Shown: piece by piece, positions 26,699 through 35,822 of the stretch
Layout: each line of letters starts with the position of its first letter
Numbering within the stretch: the stretch's first letter is position 1
The notes under the pieces: model-generated
The model's database searches: none
The model's input: the letters and a program-made list of their open reading frames with translations, nothing else
What the model was told of the DNA's origin: nothing
NCBI RefSeq assembly: GCF_001512295.1
Contig: NZ_LNUP01000001.1
Coordinates: forward strand, 115,651-179,650
Length of the DNA: 64,000 bases
From: Pseudomonas sp. EpS/L25
GTDB lineage: Bacteria; Pseudomonadota; Gammaproteobacteria; Pseudomonadales; Pseudomonadaceae
Reading direction: 5' to 3'
Program-made: the position numbers and the translations under genes

Positions 26699-26726
26699 GG
26701 GCCGGTGTCAAGCCATTAATGAAAAC
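26693..26726. other. Candidate ICE-chromosome junction (attR/attL)
   Basis: MITE homology ends at the A run 26693-26698. A few bases on, ATGAAAA (26719-26725) reads TTTTCAT on the other strand, close to the TTTTTCAT core I recall for Tn4371-type elements. One of these two sites is probably the crossover point. The second junction is beyond the window, so the core cannot be confirmed. Confidence 0.4.
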
Positions 26727-26921
26727 GGCCTGATGGTCGGAAGTCTATACAGGGCGCGGGTTTAGCTCTACTTTGGGCCGCGTTGCGGGAGTGCGGCGTT
26801 GTGGACTAGGTGCCACATAGGAGCGTCGGGAAAGAAAGCCGGATCGCACTTGGTCGTGCAGAGAATGGCCGGCTTGAGCTTTCATCATAGCTCGATCGAC
26901 CGCCGCTCTCCACAACGAAGA

Positions 26922-26945
26922 ACGCGCAGCCTTGGGGCTGCGCGT
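26922..26945 (-). terminator. Probable terminator of the trb operon
   Basis: A perfect 10-bp stem (26922-26931 with 26936-26945) with a TTGG loop lies 33 bp after the DUF2274 stop. On the minus strand it is followed by TTCTTCGTT, a weak T-rich tail. The rest of 26699-26977 holds no convincing gene. Confidence 0.6.
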
Positions 26946-26977
26946 CGAGGAATGGCCACCAGCAGAAACCGTCATCG

Positions 26978-27223
26978 TCAGCTCGGCTTTGGCGGCACGG
27001 CCTTACCGGCCTCTCCCTTCCTGAACCCTCGATCCCCGGCGATGAAGGCTTCCAGCATGTGCGGGATCAACTTCTCGGCATCGACGGCTTCGCCATACGT
27101 CTGCGCGTGCAGCGCGGCATAGCGGTCGAGGTCGGCTTTCAGGCTGGCCGGGCACGCGAAGGTCAGCTTGATGCTCTCGGTCTTGGGTAGCGGCCCGAGC
27201 CGTAGCTTCTTGGTCGCGCTCAT
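26978..27223 (-). CDS. DUF2274 family protein, last gene of the trb operon
   Basis: An 81-aa protein with a polar start (MSATKKLRLGPLPKTE) and a ribbon-helix-helix-like segment (SIKLTFACPASLKADLDRYA). It regularly follows trbI in conjugative elements of this kind. Its ATG overlaps the trbI stop by 4 bp. The role is unknown; a small DNA-binding or accessory factor is possible. Confidence 0.8.
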   Translation of the reverse strand: MSATKKLRLGPLPKTESIKLTFACPASLKADLDRYAALHAQTYGEAVDAEKLIPHMLEAFIAGDRGFRKGEAGKAVPPKPS

Positions 27224-28515
27224 CGCATCGCTCCCCTGTTGAAGAACAGCGGCTGGTAAGGGCGCAGCACCAAATCGCGGTTGACGATGATGCGCACTGG
27301 CAACCCTGGCCGCTCCGTCAGCGTCGGCTGGACGTTCATGTTGCGCCGGGTCATCTCCTGGCCGACCTGATTCACGCTGTCCTGCGCGCTGTCGCGCCCC
27401 GCGATCACGATGCGGTTGCCGTCCTGCCGGTTCTCCGGCGCGGCCAGTTCAGCGCCCACGCCCAGCAGCGTCGTCAGCGCGGCCCCGGCGAAGATGCGGC
27501 CCCAGTGGTAATCCACGTCGTCTTCCAACCCGACGTAGCCGGCCGGGTCGGTACCGGCCAGGTTGTCGAGCGTGAGCGAAGACGTGTCCGGCAGGATGAT
27601 CCGGTTCCACACCACCTGCACGCGGCTCTGTCCGTAGCTGACCTGACTGTTGTATTTGCCCAGGATGCGCGAACCCTGCGGGATCAGCAGGAACTTGCCG
27701 CTGGCCGTGTCATAGACCGGCTCCGTCACCGTGGCGATCACGTCGCCCGGCAAGTCGGACTTGATGCCCGTCACCAAGGCCCCTGCGACCACCGTTCCGG
27801 CCATGACCTGATACGGCGAGGCCGGCAGGGTCAGATTGCCGGAATTACGGGTTTCCGTGGTTCCGCCTTTCTGGAACGCCTCCTTCTGATCTTGCCGGTT
27901 CTGCAGGGCGGTCGGATCGGCAGCAGGCGGTTGAGTTTGAGCCGCCGTCGAGGCAGGCCAGGCCGCCAGCGGGTCGAAGGACGCATTGGCGGCGAAGCCC
28001 GGCGCGGCGGCCACCTGCGTCTGCGCCACCGGCGCGGCCTTCTGCGACCCCGAGCGGAAGAACACGGATGAGGCCACCGCCGATTCAGCTTCCTTGCGCA
28101 ATGCATCGTTGGGATCGTCGCCCGGGGCCGCGTACGTGGCGGTCACAGGCTGCTGCGACTTCACGATGGCAGGGCCAAGATCGCCTGGCAGCGGTGGCCC
28201 CAGTTCGGGCACCTTGGGCGGCATGGCTGGCGGCAGCTTGGAGTAATCCGCCGGCAGCGCATCCAGCCCTTCGGACTTGGAGACGCGATCCACGTTGTAC
28301 AGCTCGGTCTGTTCGCCAGTGCCGCGCCGCTGCGGTTGCAGCGACCACATCAGCGCGCCGAGTACGGCGGCCGACAGGGTACCTGCGAGGATGGCCAGCG
28401 TGCGCCGGTTCAGGCGCGTGACCGGGCGCGGCTGGGCGCGCAGCGCCACCGCCTCGGGGGCGACCTTGCCCGCTGCTTGCGGCGCGGCGAGGTCGGGAGT
28501 GTCGTCCTGGCTCAT
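27220..28515 (-). CDS. trbI: Type IV secretion protein TrbI (VirB10-like)
   Basis: Spans from inner to outer membrane and links the T4SS energy system to the outer-membrane core. It has a short cytoplasmic N-terminus, one membrane helix (about 38-58), a proline-rich periplasmic stretch, and a C-terminal VirB10 domain with GSRILGKYNSQVSYGQSRVQV. The 431-aa length is normal for TrbI. Confidence 0.93.
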   Translation of the reverse strand: MSQDDTPDLAAPQAAGKVAPEAVALRAQPRPVTRLNRRTLAILAGTLSAAVLGALMWSLQPQRRGTGEQTELYNVDRVSKSEGLDALPADYSKLPPAMPPKVPELGPPLPGDLGPAIVKSQQPVTATYAAPGDDPNDALRKEAESAVASSVFFRSGSQKAAPVAQTQVAAAPGFAANASFDPLAAWPASTAAQTQPPAADPTALQNRQDQKEAFQKGGTTETRNSGNLTLPASPYQVMAGTVVAGALVTGIKSDLPGDVIATVTEPVYDTASGKFLLIPQGSRILGKYNSQVSYGQSRVQVVWNRIILPDTSSLTLDNLAGTDPAGYVGLEDDVDYHWGRIFAGAALTTLLGVGAELAAPENRQDGNRIVIAGRDSAQDSVNQVGQEMTRRNMNVQPTLTERPGLPVRIIVNRDLVLRPYQPLFFNRGAMR

Positions 28516-28517
28516 CG

Positions 28518-29531
28518 TCAGTTCCTCCCACTCCTTGATACGACGCCATCCGTGCGCTCGATCCGCACCACATCGCCTTTGTCACCGCCCAGGCGCAGTT
28601 CGGCCGCGCCGAACAGCCGATCCACAATGAAATACGGCGAGCGGAAGCGATAGTTCACCAGTTGCCCGTCGCCCTGTGCGCCGATCACGAACAGGGGCGG
28701 CAGCTCGCCTTGCGCGATGCCCGCCGGGAACTGGATGTAGACCTTCTCGCCGTCATCGAAGGCCCGCAGTGGCTTCCACGGCGGATTGCTGCCTGAGACG
28801 GAATAGCGGAAGCGGATCTTCTCCAGCGACAAGCCGGTATCGACCGGCGCGGCGGCGCTGGCCGCCTGCGACTGACGCTGCAAAGCCAGCATCCGGTCTT
28901 TCGGGTAGTCCCAGGACACCGATGCCATCCACGCCTTTTCCGTCGAGGTCAACTCCAGCAGGTACGTCCTGCGGTTGGTGGTGATGACCAGGTTCGTCTT
29001 GAGGCCCGAACGGATGGGCTTCACCATCACATTCACGCGCAGCGCGTCGCCGCTGCCGCTGGACGTGTCGCCGACGATCCAGCGCACGGTATCGCCGGCG
29101 GCGACCGTCACCAGTTCCTCCCCCGGCTGGAGCGCGATCACGGTCACGCGGCCCACGGCCGCATAGACCTGATAGAGCGCGCCCTCGGTGAAGGGCCAGA
29201 CCTGGATCGCATTGACGTAGCCCTCGCGGGTTGGGGCGATGCGCGCTTCGGCGTTGGCGCGAGAGACGCGCACCTTCTCGTCGGCCGGCTCTGGCGCAGC
29301 CGGGGCCGCATCCGCTTCGGGCAATGGCTTCAACTGTGCTGGCAGCGCCAGCGGCTCGGGCACTTTGACAACCTCCACCGGCGCGGGCGGCTCCGGCAAC
29401 GGCTGCGCCTGCACCGGCTCATCGAGCGAGACGGCCGGCGGCGGCTTGCCCTGCGAGGCGCAGCCCGAGAACAAGACAGCCGAGGCCAGCAGGATCGACG
29501 GCACGGCGGATTTGCGGAAAAGCGCATTCAT
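28518..29531 (-). CDS. trbG: Type IV secretion protein TrbG (VirB9-like)
   Basis: Outer-membrane-complex component. The start at 29531 gives a 337-aa lipoprotein precursor with a signal sequence and cysteine in LFSGCAS (about residue 24). A Pro/Ala-rich linker (about 30-85) and a VirB9/CagX-type C-terminal domain (RFRYSVSGSNPPWKPLRAFDDG) follow. The ATG overlaps the trbF stop by 4 bp. trbI begins 2 bp after its stop. Confidence 0.92.
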   Translation of the reverse strand: MNALFRKSAVPSILLASAVLFSGCASQGKPPPAVSLDEPVQAQPLPEPPAPVEVVKVPEPLALPAQLKPLPEADAAPAAPEPADEKVRVSRANAEARIAPTREGYVNAIQVWPFTEGALYQVYAAVGRVTVIALQPGEELVTVAAGDTVRWIVGDTSSGSGDALRVNVMVKPIRSGLKTNLVITTNRRTYLLELTSTEKAWMASVSWDYPKDRMLALQRQSQAASAAAPVDTGLSLEKIRFRYSVSGSNPPWKPLRAFDDGEKVYIQFPAGIAQGELPPLFVIGAQGDGQLVNYRFRSPYFIVDRLFGAAELRLGGDKGDVVRIERTDGVVSRSGRN

Positions 29532-30232
29532 GGTTTCACTCCTTCGGAAGCATCCAGTTCGCGACTCCACGACAGGCCATTGACGTAGATACCCAGCGGG
29601 TTCTTGCGCAGACGTTGTTCGGTACGTGGGGTTTGCAGGACGATGGACAGCACGGCGTTCCACCGCTCAGTGCTAGCAGGCGCACCGTTGACGAATCGTT
29701 GTTCCGTCCAGCGCACGTTGAACGAGGTGTCGCTGGCCCGGACAACGCTGGTGATCTGCACCGTCACCGATTCCTTGCCGATGCGGGCGAAGGGATCGTT
29801 TTTGCTGGCGTAGTCGTTGAGCACCGCCGCGCCCTTGTCGGTGGTGTAGTCGTAGGCGTCGAGCCAGTTCTGCCGCACGACGATGGGATCGACGGAGAGC
29901 GAGCGCACCAGCGTGACGAAGTGCGCGAGGTGGTAGGCGATCTGCGCATCAGCGGGCTTGTACGGCGTGGCGGCTTCACCGACCGCGCGCACCTGACCGC
30001 TCTTGTCCACCTCGATGACGTAGGGCGTCACGATGGACTGCGCCGAACGCCAGACCAGGCCGCCGGCCATCAGCAGCGCCAGCAGCAGGCAACCGAAGGC
30101 CATCAACCGCCAGTTCTTCGCTTGTACGCGGGCCGAGCCGATGCGCTCGTCCCAGACCTGGACAGCGGCTTGATACGGAGTGGCAGGTTGCGGCGTATCG
30201 GCATAGCGCACCTGCGGTCGTTTGAATCGCAT
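29528..30232 (-). CDS. trbF: Type IV secretion protein TrbF (VirB8-like)
   Basis: Inner-membrane scaffold protein, 234 aa. A cytoplasmic N-terminus precedes one membrane helix (about 45-65). A periplasmic VirB8 fold with YHLAHFVTLVRSLSVDP and an LGIYVNGLSWSREL ending follows. It lies 30 bp downstream of trbL. Confidence 0.92.
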   Translation of the reverse strand: MRFKRPQVRYADTPQPATPYQAAVQVWDERIGSARVQAKNWRLMAFGCLLLALLMAGGLVWRSAQSIVTPYVIEVDKSGQVRAVGEAATPYKPADAQIAYHLAHFVTLVRSLSVDPIVVRQNWLDAYDYTTDKGAAVLNDYASKNDPFARIGKESVTVQITSVVRASDTSFNVRWTEQRFVNGAPASTERWNAVLSIVLQTPRTEQRLRKNPLGIYVNGLSWSRELDASEGVKP

Positions 30233-30262
30233 AGGGGTTCTCCTTGGTGGTCAGGGTTCGCG

Positions 30263-31636
30263 TCATTCATCGGGGCGCAGGCTCGGGCCTTGCCCCGAGC
30301 CGCCACCATCGCCACCGCGCAGCGTGTGGGCGGCGGTGGTGGCGGCATGGGTGAGTTGCTGGCGGCGGTGCATCCGCTTGGCCCAGGCGGGTTGTTCCTG
30401 CTTCGGTGCGCTGACGGCACTGTCCGCGCCTTCGCCTGCGGCGGCTTGGCCAGAACCGGCAGCGCCGGCCTCTGCGCCGTTCCATCCCGCCCGGAAGGAA
30501 TCGGCCACCTTCTGCCCGGCAGCGGAAACGCCCGACGCAGCGCGGCGGCCTGCCGCCTGCGCGCCGGTCTTGGCGACGTTGCCGAGGCCCGCAGCAGCGC
30601 CCTTGGCTCCACCGCCCGCAACGGCGGAACCAGACTGGAATGCGGACTTGGCGCTGCTGGCCGCCGCCGTGGCCGCACGCGCACCGCTGCCGGCCAGCTT
30701 GGCGGCGGCGGGCGCCATGCGTGCGCCCGCAATGACCGCGCCGCCCACGCCGGTCGCGGCGGCACCGATGGCGACGCCCGTGCCGACCGCACCGACGGCA
30801 GCGCTGGCCATCGCGCCCGCGCCGAGCTGCGGCGCTCCGGACACGAGACCTGTGGCGATGCCAGGGCCGAAGATGCCCAGCGCCAGCAACGTGAGCGACG
30901 CCAGCATCACGACCAGCGAGTGGTCGATGGAAGGCTCGTTGGGGTGAACCTGGAACTCCGCGAACAGGCCCGAGCCGATACCGACGATGACGGCCAGCAC
31001 CAGGACCTTGATGCCCGACGACACCACGTTGCCGAGCACCTTCTCTGCAAGAAAACTCGTCTTGTTCCACAACGCGAACGGCACCAGCACGAAGCCGGCG
31101 AGCGTGGTCAGCTTGAACTCGATCAGCGTGATGAAAAGCTGGATCGCCAAGACGAAGAAGCACAGCACGACGATCAGCCAGGCGATGAACAACACCAGGA
31201 TGACGTCGAGGTTGGCGAAGACCTCGGGGAATCCCATCATGTCGTCGAGCTGGAGGATGATGGGTCCGCCTGCATCGAGCCCGGCTTTCGCCAGCCGCCC
31301 CGGTTGCAGGAAGGATTCCATCGTCAGCGTCGAGCCGCTGGCCGTCAGGCCAAGCCCGGCGAACGAGCGGAAGACGATGCCGGACAGCCAGTTGAAGTTG
31401 TTGATGATGTAGGCGAAGGCGCCGACGTAGAGCACCTTGCGCAGCAGCTTGGCGATCACGTCCTCGCCCTGGCCGGTGGCGTGGCTCATGGCCCAGTACA
31501 GGCCGGCGATGGTCACGTCGATGACGATGAGCGTGGCGGTCAGGAACGCCACTTCGCCGTGCAGCAGGCCAAAGCCCGAGTCGATGTAGCGCGAGAACGT
31601 ATCGAGGAAGCGGTCAATCACGGTTACGTCGTTCAT
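30263..31636 (-). CDS. trbL: Type IV secretion protein TrbL (VirB6-like)
   Basis: Polytopic inner-membrane protein of the mating channel. Five or six hydrophobic segments occupy about residues 25-290. A long Ala/Gly-rich low-complexity region (about 270-420) and a basic tail follow. The 457-aa length is normal. Its ATG overlaps the trbK stop by 4 bp. Confidence 0.92.
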   Translation of the reverse strand: MNDVTVIDRFLDTFSRYIDSGFGLLHGEVAFLTATLIVIDVTIAGLYWAMSHATGQGEDVIAKLLRKVLYVGAFAYIINNFNWLSGIVFRSFAGLGLTASGSTLTMESFLQPGRLAKAGLDAGGPIILQLDDMMGFPEVFANLDVILVLFIAWLIVVLCFFVLAIQLFITLIEFKLTTLAGFVLVPFALWNKTSFLAEKVLGNVVSSGIKVLVLAVIVGIGSGLFAEFQVHPNEPSIDHSLVVMLASLTLLALGIFGPGIATGLVSGAPQLGAGAMASAAVGAVGTGVAIGAAATGVGGAVIAGARMAPAAAKLAGSGARAATAAASSAKSAFQSGSAVAGGGAKGAAAGLGNVAKTGAQAAGRRAASGVSAAGQKVADSFRAGWNGAEAGAAGSGQAAAGEGADSAVSAPKQEQPAWAKRMHRRQQLTHAATTAAHTLRGGDGGGSGQGPSLRPDE

Positions 31637-31959
31637 GGCGCGTCCTCCGCAGCGGCGAGCGGTGCATCGCCTTCCGGCGCGTCGTCGGCGGGCGTGTCGA
31701 AGCTCGCCGGAATCGGCGGCAGTTCGGCCAGCGTCCGGTATTCGTCCGGCCCGGCCTGGCCAGCGAAGAAGCGCTGCCGTAAGGCTTCAGCGGCCGCCCG
31801 GCAGGCGTCTTCGCCTGCGGCTTGCCGGTTAGCTGCGCATCGGGCGCGCAGCGCCTTGAGCCGCACGGGATCGGCGGCCAAGGTGGCTGCCAGGTCTTCG
31901 GCCGGTTGCTGGCCGCAAGCGGTCAGCAGCACGGCCAGCAGGACAGGAATCCATCGCAT
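31633..31959 (-). CDS. trbK: Entry-exclusion lipoprotein TrbK
   Basis: A 108-aa lipoprotein with lipobox LLTACG (cysteine at about 15) in the TrbK position between trbJ and trbL. Such proteins block redundant conjugation into cells already carrying the element. The core LAADPVRLKALRARC...CRAAAEALRQRFF is shared with the second lipoprotein at 39555-39833. Confidence 0.85.
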   Translation of the reverse strand: MRWIPVLLAVLLTACGQQPAEDLAATLAADPVRLKALRARCAANRQAAGEDACRAAAEALRQRFFAGQAGPDEYRTLAELPPIPASFDTPADDAPEGDAPLAAAEDAP

Positions 31960-31971
31960 GGCCGCCTCCCG

Positions 31972-32712
31972 TCAGTTGTTGGTGTAGAAATTGACGGACT
32001 GCGGCGTGTACGGCGTGCCGGTGCCGAGGAAGCGCCGCCGCACTTCGCGGGCGCGTTCGGTGGCCGCCGCCTGCCGCGCCAGCTCCAGCGAAGCCGCCCG
32101 GTCTTGCGTGATCTGGAGCTGCTGGGCCTGGATGGACTGCTTGGCCTGCAACGCCAGCAGCTGGTTGGTCGCCTGCATGGCCTGCAAGGCGCCGGTGGCC
32201 GATTGGCTCCGGCTGACCAGATCGGCAAGCGCGCCTTCGTCCTGCGCCAGGTTCTGCGACGCCTGTGCTTGCATCCGCATCGCGGTGTGCAGGCCGTCGA
32301 GGGTGTTCTTCCAGCGCTCGCGGGCGTCCTGGGCCATGCGGTCGCCGCTGATAGTGGCCGCGTACTGCTCCGGGTACAGCTGGGCAAATTCCCGATCCAT
32401 GTTCTGTACGTCGTAGGCCAGCCCTTGGGCCTCGGCGATCAGGCGTTCGGTGGTCGCGAGGGTGGAGCGCAGCCGGTTGACGATGTTGAAGTCCAGGCTC
32501 GCCAGGTTGCGGGCCTGGTTCGTCAACATCGTTGCCTCGTTCTGGAGCTGATGGATCTGGTTGTTGATCTGCTCCAACGTGCGAACGGCGGTCAGCGTGT
32601 TCTGCACGAAGTTGGCCGGGTCGAACACGGTGATGGCCGCCGCCGGTTGGGCAAGCATCAGCGCGCCGGCCAGTGCGGCGGCAAGCGTTGCGGAAAGCAC
32701 ACGGGTCTTCAT
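31972..32712 (-). CDS. trbJ: Type IV secretion protein TrbJ (VirB5-like)
   Basis: A periplasmic or pilus-tip protein with a signal peptide (about 1-27, ending PAAA) and mainly helical coiled-coil content (LEQINNQIHQLQNEATMLTNQ, then Gln-rich helices). The start at 32712 gives 246 aa, and its ATG overlaps the trbE stop. The open frame extends upstream but is antisense-like there. Confidence 0.92.
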   Translation of the reverse strand: MKTRVLSATLAAALAGALMLAQPAAAITVFDPANFVQNTLTAVRTLEQINNQIHQLQNEATMLTNQARNLASLDFNIVNRLRSTLATTERLIAEAQGLAYDVQNMDREFAQLYPEQYAATISGDRMAQDARERWKNTLDGLHTAMRMQAQASQNLAQDEGALADLVSRSQSATGALQAMQATNQLLALQAKQSIQAQQLQITQDRAASLELARQAAATERAREVRRRFLGTGTPYTPQSVNFYTNN

Positions 32713-35159
32713 GGCGAAACCTCCAGCGGTTGAGAAGCGAGGAAAGACGCGGCCGCGGGTGAGGACGGCAGCAGGTCGGCGGCCCAATCGAGGCCGCGAT
32801 GGCGCAGCCACGCGTCGGCGAAGCCGGGGGCGCCGGCCTGCGTCAGCACGCGGTCGATGGCGCGCTGGTCGTGCGGTGTGGATGCGCCCGCGAAGGCGAG
32901 CGCGACCGGCCCCAGGTCGAGGTCGAACAGGCGATTGCCCAGGCGTGATTGGTAGTAGTAATCGCGCTTGGGCTGTGCGGTGGAGACGATCTCGATCTGC
33001 CGCGCGTTCAGCCCGAAACCTTCGTAGATCGTGCGGATCTGCGGCTCGGTCGCCTGCGGGTTGGGTAGGAAGATGCGGCTGGCGCAGCTTTCGATGATCG
33101 CGGGCGCGATGCTCGAATCCTTGATGTCGGCCAGGCTCTGCGTGGCGAAGATGACCGAGACGTTCTTCTTGCGCAGTGTCTTGAGCCATTGCCGGATGCG
33201 GGCCGCGAAAGACGGCTCATCGAGGAACAGCCAGGCTTCATCAAGGATCAGCAGCGTGGGCGCGCCGTCGAACCGTGCATCGAAGCGGGCGAACAGGTAG
33301 CGCAGCACCGCCTGTACGGCGGCGGGGCTGTGCATCAGTTCTTCCATCTCGAAGCCCTGCACGTCGCCGCTACCGAGCCGGTCACGGTCGGCATCCAGCA
33401 GCTTGCCGTGCGCGCCGCCGAGCACATACGGCGACAGGGCTTGGCGCAGCGCGTTCGATTGCAGCAGCACCGACAGACCGGTCATGGTGCGCTGCTCCAC
33501 GGGCGCACCGGCAAGGCTCCCCAGCGCCGACCAGATCGCGGCCTTCTCGTCCGGGCCGATGGTCACGGCTTCGTGCAGCAGGCGGCCTTCGATCCATTCG
33601 GCCGCCCAGGTGCGGTCGCCTTCGCGGTCGATGCGCGCGAGCGGCTGGAACGCGATACCGCCATCGGCGCCGAGGTCGTAATGCTCGCCGCCCAGGCCGA
33701 GGATGGTGGCGCGCATCGAGCGCCCCATGTCGAAGGCGAAGATGCGCGAGCCGCCATAGCGGCGGAACTGCAAGGCCAGCATCGCCAGTAGGACGGACTT
33801 GCCCATGCCGGTCGGGCCAGCGACCAGCGTGTGCCCCACGTCGCCGATGTGCGTCACCAGCCGGAACGGCGTCGCGCCATCGGTGCGCGTGACGATCAGC
33901 GGCGGGCCATCAAGGTGGTCGTTCTTCTCCGGGCCGGCCCACACGGCGGACACCGGCATCAGGTGCGCCAGGTTCAGCGTCGAAACGATGGGCTGGCGCA
34001 CGTTGGCGTAGGCATTGCCAGGTACCGACGACAGCCACGCATCGACCGCATTCAATGTTTCGGGGATGGTGACGAAGCCCCGGCCCTGGATCACGCGCTC
34101 CACCCTACGCAGCTTTTCGTCGGCCGTAGCGGCATCCTTGTCCATCACGGTGACGGTGACCGTCAGGTAGCCGAAGGCGACTTGATCGCTGCCCAGCTCC
34201 TGCATGGCGGCGTCCGCATCGGTCGTCTTGTTGCTGGCGTCGGTATCGACCAGCGGGCTTTCCTGCTGGAAGATCGTCTCGCGCAGCAGCGCAATGACGT
34301 TCTTGCGCTTGGCGAACCACTGGCGGCGCAAGCGGCCCAGTTCTTTTTCCGCCTCGGCTTTGTCGAGGCAGAGAAAACGGGTACTCCAGCGATAGGCAAA
34401 GCCCAGACGGTTGAGGTCGTCCAAAATTCCCGGCCAGGTCGAGGTCGGGAAGCCCCGCACCGACACCACGCGCAGGTGCTGGTCGCCCAGCATGGGTGCC
34501 ACGCCGCCGATCAGGGCGGAATCGGCCAGCAGCGCGTCAAGGTGGAAAGGCACCTCGGGCACCGCCAGCTGGTAGCGCCGCGTCGAAACCGTGGCGCGCA
34601 GACAGGTCAGCGTCTGCGCGTCATCGAGCCAGGCGATTTCCGGCATCACGCCATCGAGCAAGTCGAACACGCGGTCGGTTTCCGCCACGAAGGCATCGAG
34701 CCGGCCGCGCCAGTCCACGCCATCGCCCGGCGCGTGCTCGTAGAGTAGTTTGGCCGCGCGAGCGCGCGATTCCTCCGGTGGGAGATAGACCAGCGTCAGG
34801 TGATAGGTGCTCTCGAAGTGGTTGCCCGATTCCTCGAACGCTGCACGGCGTTCCTCGTCCACCAGCCACGACAACGGTTCGGGAAAGTCGGAATGCGGGT
34901 AGTCCGCCGCTGGCTGGCGCTCGGCCTCCATGAACAGCGCCCAGCCCGAACCCAGCCGGCGCAGCGCGTTGTTCAGCCGCGCCGTGGTGGCGATCAATTC
35001 GCTTTGCGTGGCGCTATCGAGGTCGGGACCACGGAAACGGGCTGTGCGCTGGAAACTGCCGTCCTTGTTCAAGACGACACCCGGCGCGATCAGCCCGGCC
35101 CAGGGCAGCCAGTCGGCGAGCAAGGCCGGGCGCTGGCGGTATTCCGCAAGGTTCAGCAT
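32709..35159 (-). CDS. trbE: Conjugal transfer ATPase TrbE (VirB4-like)
   Basis: Large cytoplasmic ATPase that powers pilus assembly. Starting at 35159 it is 816 aa, with Walker A GPTGMGKS at about 446-453 and Walker B LLILDEAWLFL, followed by the ATQS motif. The N-terminal half is the VirB4-specific CagE/TrbE domain. Confidence 0.95.
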   Translation of the reverse strand: MLNLAEYRQRPALLADWLPWAGLIAPGVVLNKDGSFQRTARFRGPDLDSATQSELIATTARLNNALRRLGSGWALFMEAERQPAADYPHSDFPEPLSWLVDEERRAAFEESGNHFESTYHLTLVYLPPEESRARAAKLLYEHAPGDGVDWRGRLDAFVAETDRVFDLLDGVMPEIAWLDDAQTLTCLRATVSTRRYQLAVPEVPFHLDALLADSALIGGVAPMLGDQHLRVVSVRGFPTSTWPGILDDLNRLGFAYRWSTRFLCLDKAEAEKELGRLRRQWFAKRKNVIALLRETIFQQESPLVDTDASNKTTDADAAMQELGSDQVAFGYLTVTVTVMDKDAATADEKLRRVERVIQGRGFVTIPETLNAVDAWLSSVPGNAYANVRQPIVSTLNLAHLMPVSAVWAGPEKNDHLDGPPLIVTRTDGATPFRLVTHIGDVGHTLVAGPTGMGKSVLLAMLALQFRRYGGSRIFAFDMGRSMRATILGLGGEHYDLGADGGIAFQPLARIDREGDRTWAAEWIEGRLLHEAVTIGPDEKAAIWSALGSLAGAPVEQRTMTGLSVLLQSNALRQALSPYVLGGAHGKLLDADRDRLGSGDVQGFEMEELMHSPAAVQAVLRYLFARFDARFDGAPTLLILDEAWLFLDEPSFAARIRQWLKTLRKKNVSVIFATQSLADIKDSSIAPAIIESCASRIFLPNPQATEPQIRTIYEGFGLNARQIEIVSTAQPKRDYYYQSRLGNRLFDLDLGPVALAFAGASTPHDQRAIDRVLTQAGAPGFADAWLRHRGLDWAADLLPSSPAAASFLASQPLEVSP

Positions 35160-35169
35160 GGCATCGTCC

Positions 35170-35442
35170 TCACACGTCCAGCAGCGGCTTGTGCTTGATG
35201 TGCCGGGCGAAGACCTGCATGAACTGCGGATCGACACGCGCGCCCCAGACGGCCAGCGAGTGACCAACGATCCAGAGCACGACACCGGGAATCCACAGTT
35301 GCAGTCCCAGCCCTACGGCGGCGGACAGCGTGCCGTTGGCAATCGCCACGGTGCGCGGTGCGCCGCCCAGGAGGATCGGCTCCGTGAGCGAGCGATGCAG
35401 CGGCACCTCGAACCCTGCCGCGAAGCTATCGGCGCCGCTCAT
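35170..35442 (-). CDS. trbD: Type IV secretion protein TrbD (VirB3-like)
   Basis: A 90-aa membrane protein. VPLHRSLTEPILLGGAPR is the family signature, and one or two helices follow (about 32-68). Its ATG overlaps the trbC stop by 4 bp. It works next to TrbE in pilus assembly. Confidence 0.92.
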   Translation of the reverse strand: MSGADSFAAGFEVPLHRSLTEPILLGGAPRTVAIANGTLSAAVGLGLQLWIPGVVLWIVGHSLAVWGARVDPQFMQVFARHIKHKPLLDV

Positions 35443-35822
35443 ACCACCGCCCCGCCGGAGAAGCTGAAGAACGACAGGAAGAACGAGGACGCGGCGAAGG
35501 CGATGCTCAACCCGAATACGATCTGGATCAGCTTGCGGAAGCCGCCGCTGGTATCGCCGAAGGCCAGCGCCAGGCCGGTGGAAATGATGATGATCACCGC
35601 GACGATGCGTGCGACCGGCCCCTGGATGGATTCGAGGATGGATTGCAGCGGGCCTTCCCACGGCATCGAGGAACCGGCGGCTTGCGCCGTGCCGGCCAGG
35701 AACAGCAGCAGCGCGGCCAGCAGCAGCCCTTGCCCCGCCGGGCGGGCCAGGCTGCACAGCCGCGCCATTCGTGGGAGCGGATTTACGGAAATGCGGAAAG
35801 CAGGAACGTGCATCTGCGTCAT
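35439..35822 (-). CDS. trbC: Conjugal transfer pilin TrbC (VirB2-like)
   Basis: Prepilin, 127 aa. A long signal segment ends in GTAQAAG (about 44-49), and the mature peptide has two hydrophobic helices (about 68-90 and 98-125). RP4 TrbC is cyclised after TraF processing, and a TraF homologue is encoded at 48908-49516. Confidence 0.92.
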   Translation of the reverse strand: MTQMHVPAFRISVNPLPRMARLCSLARPAGQGLLLAALLLFLAGTAQAAGSSMPWEGPLQSILESIQGPVARIVAVIIIISTGLALAFGDTSGGFRKLIQIVFGLSIAFAASSFFLSFFSFSGGAVV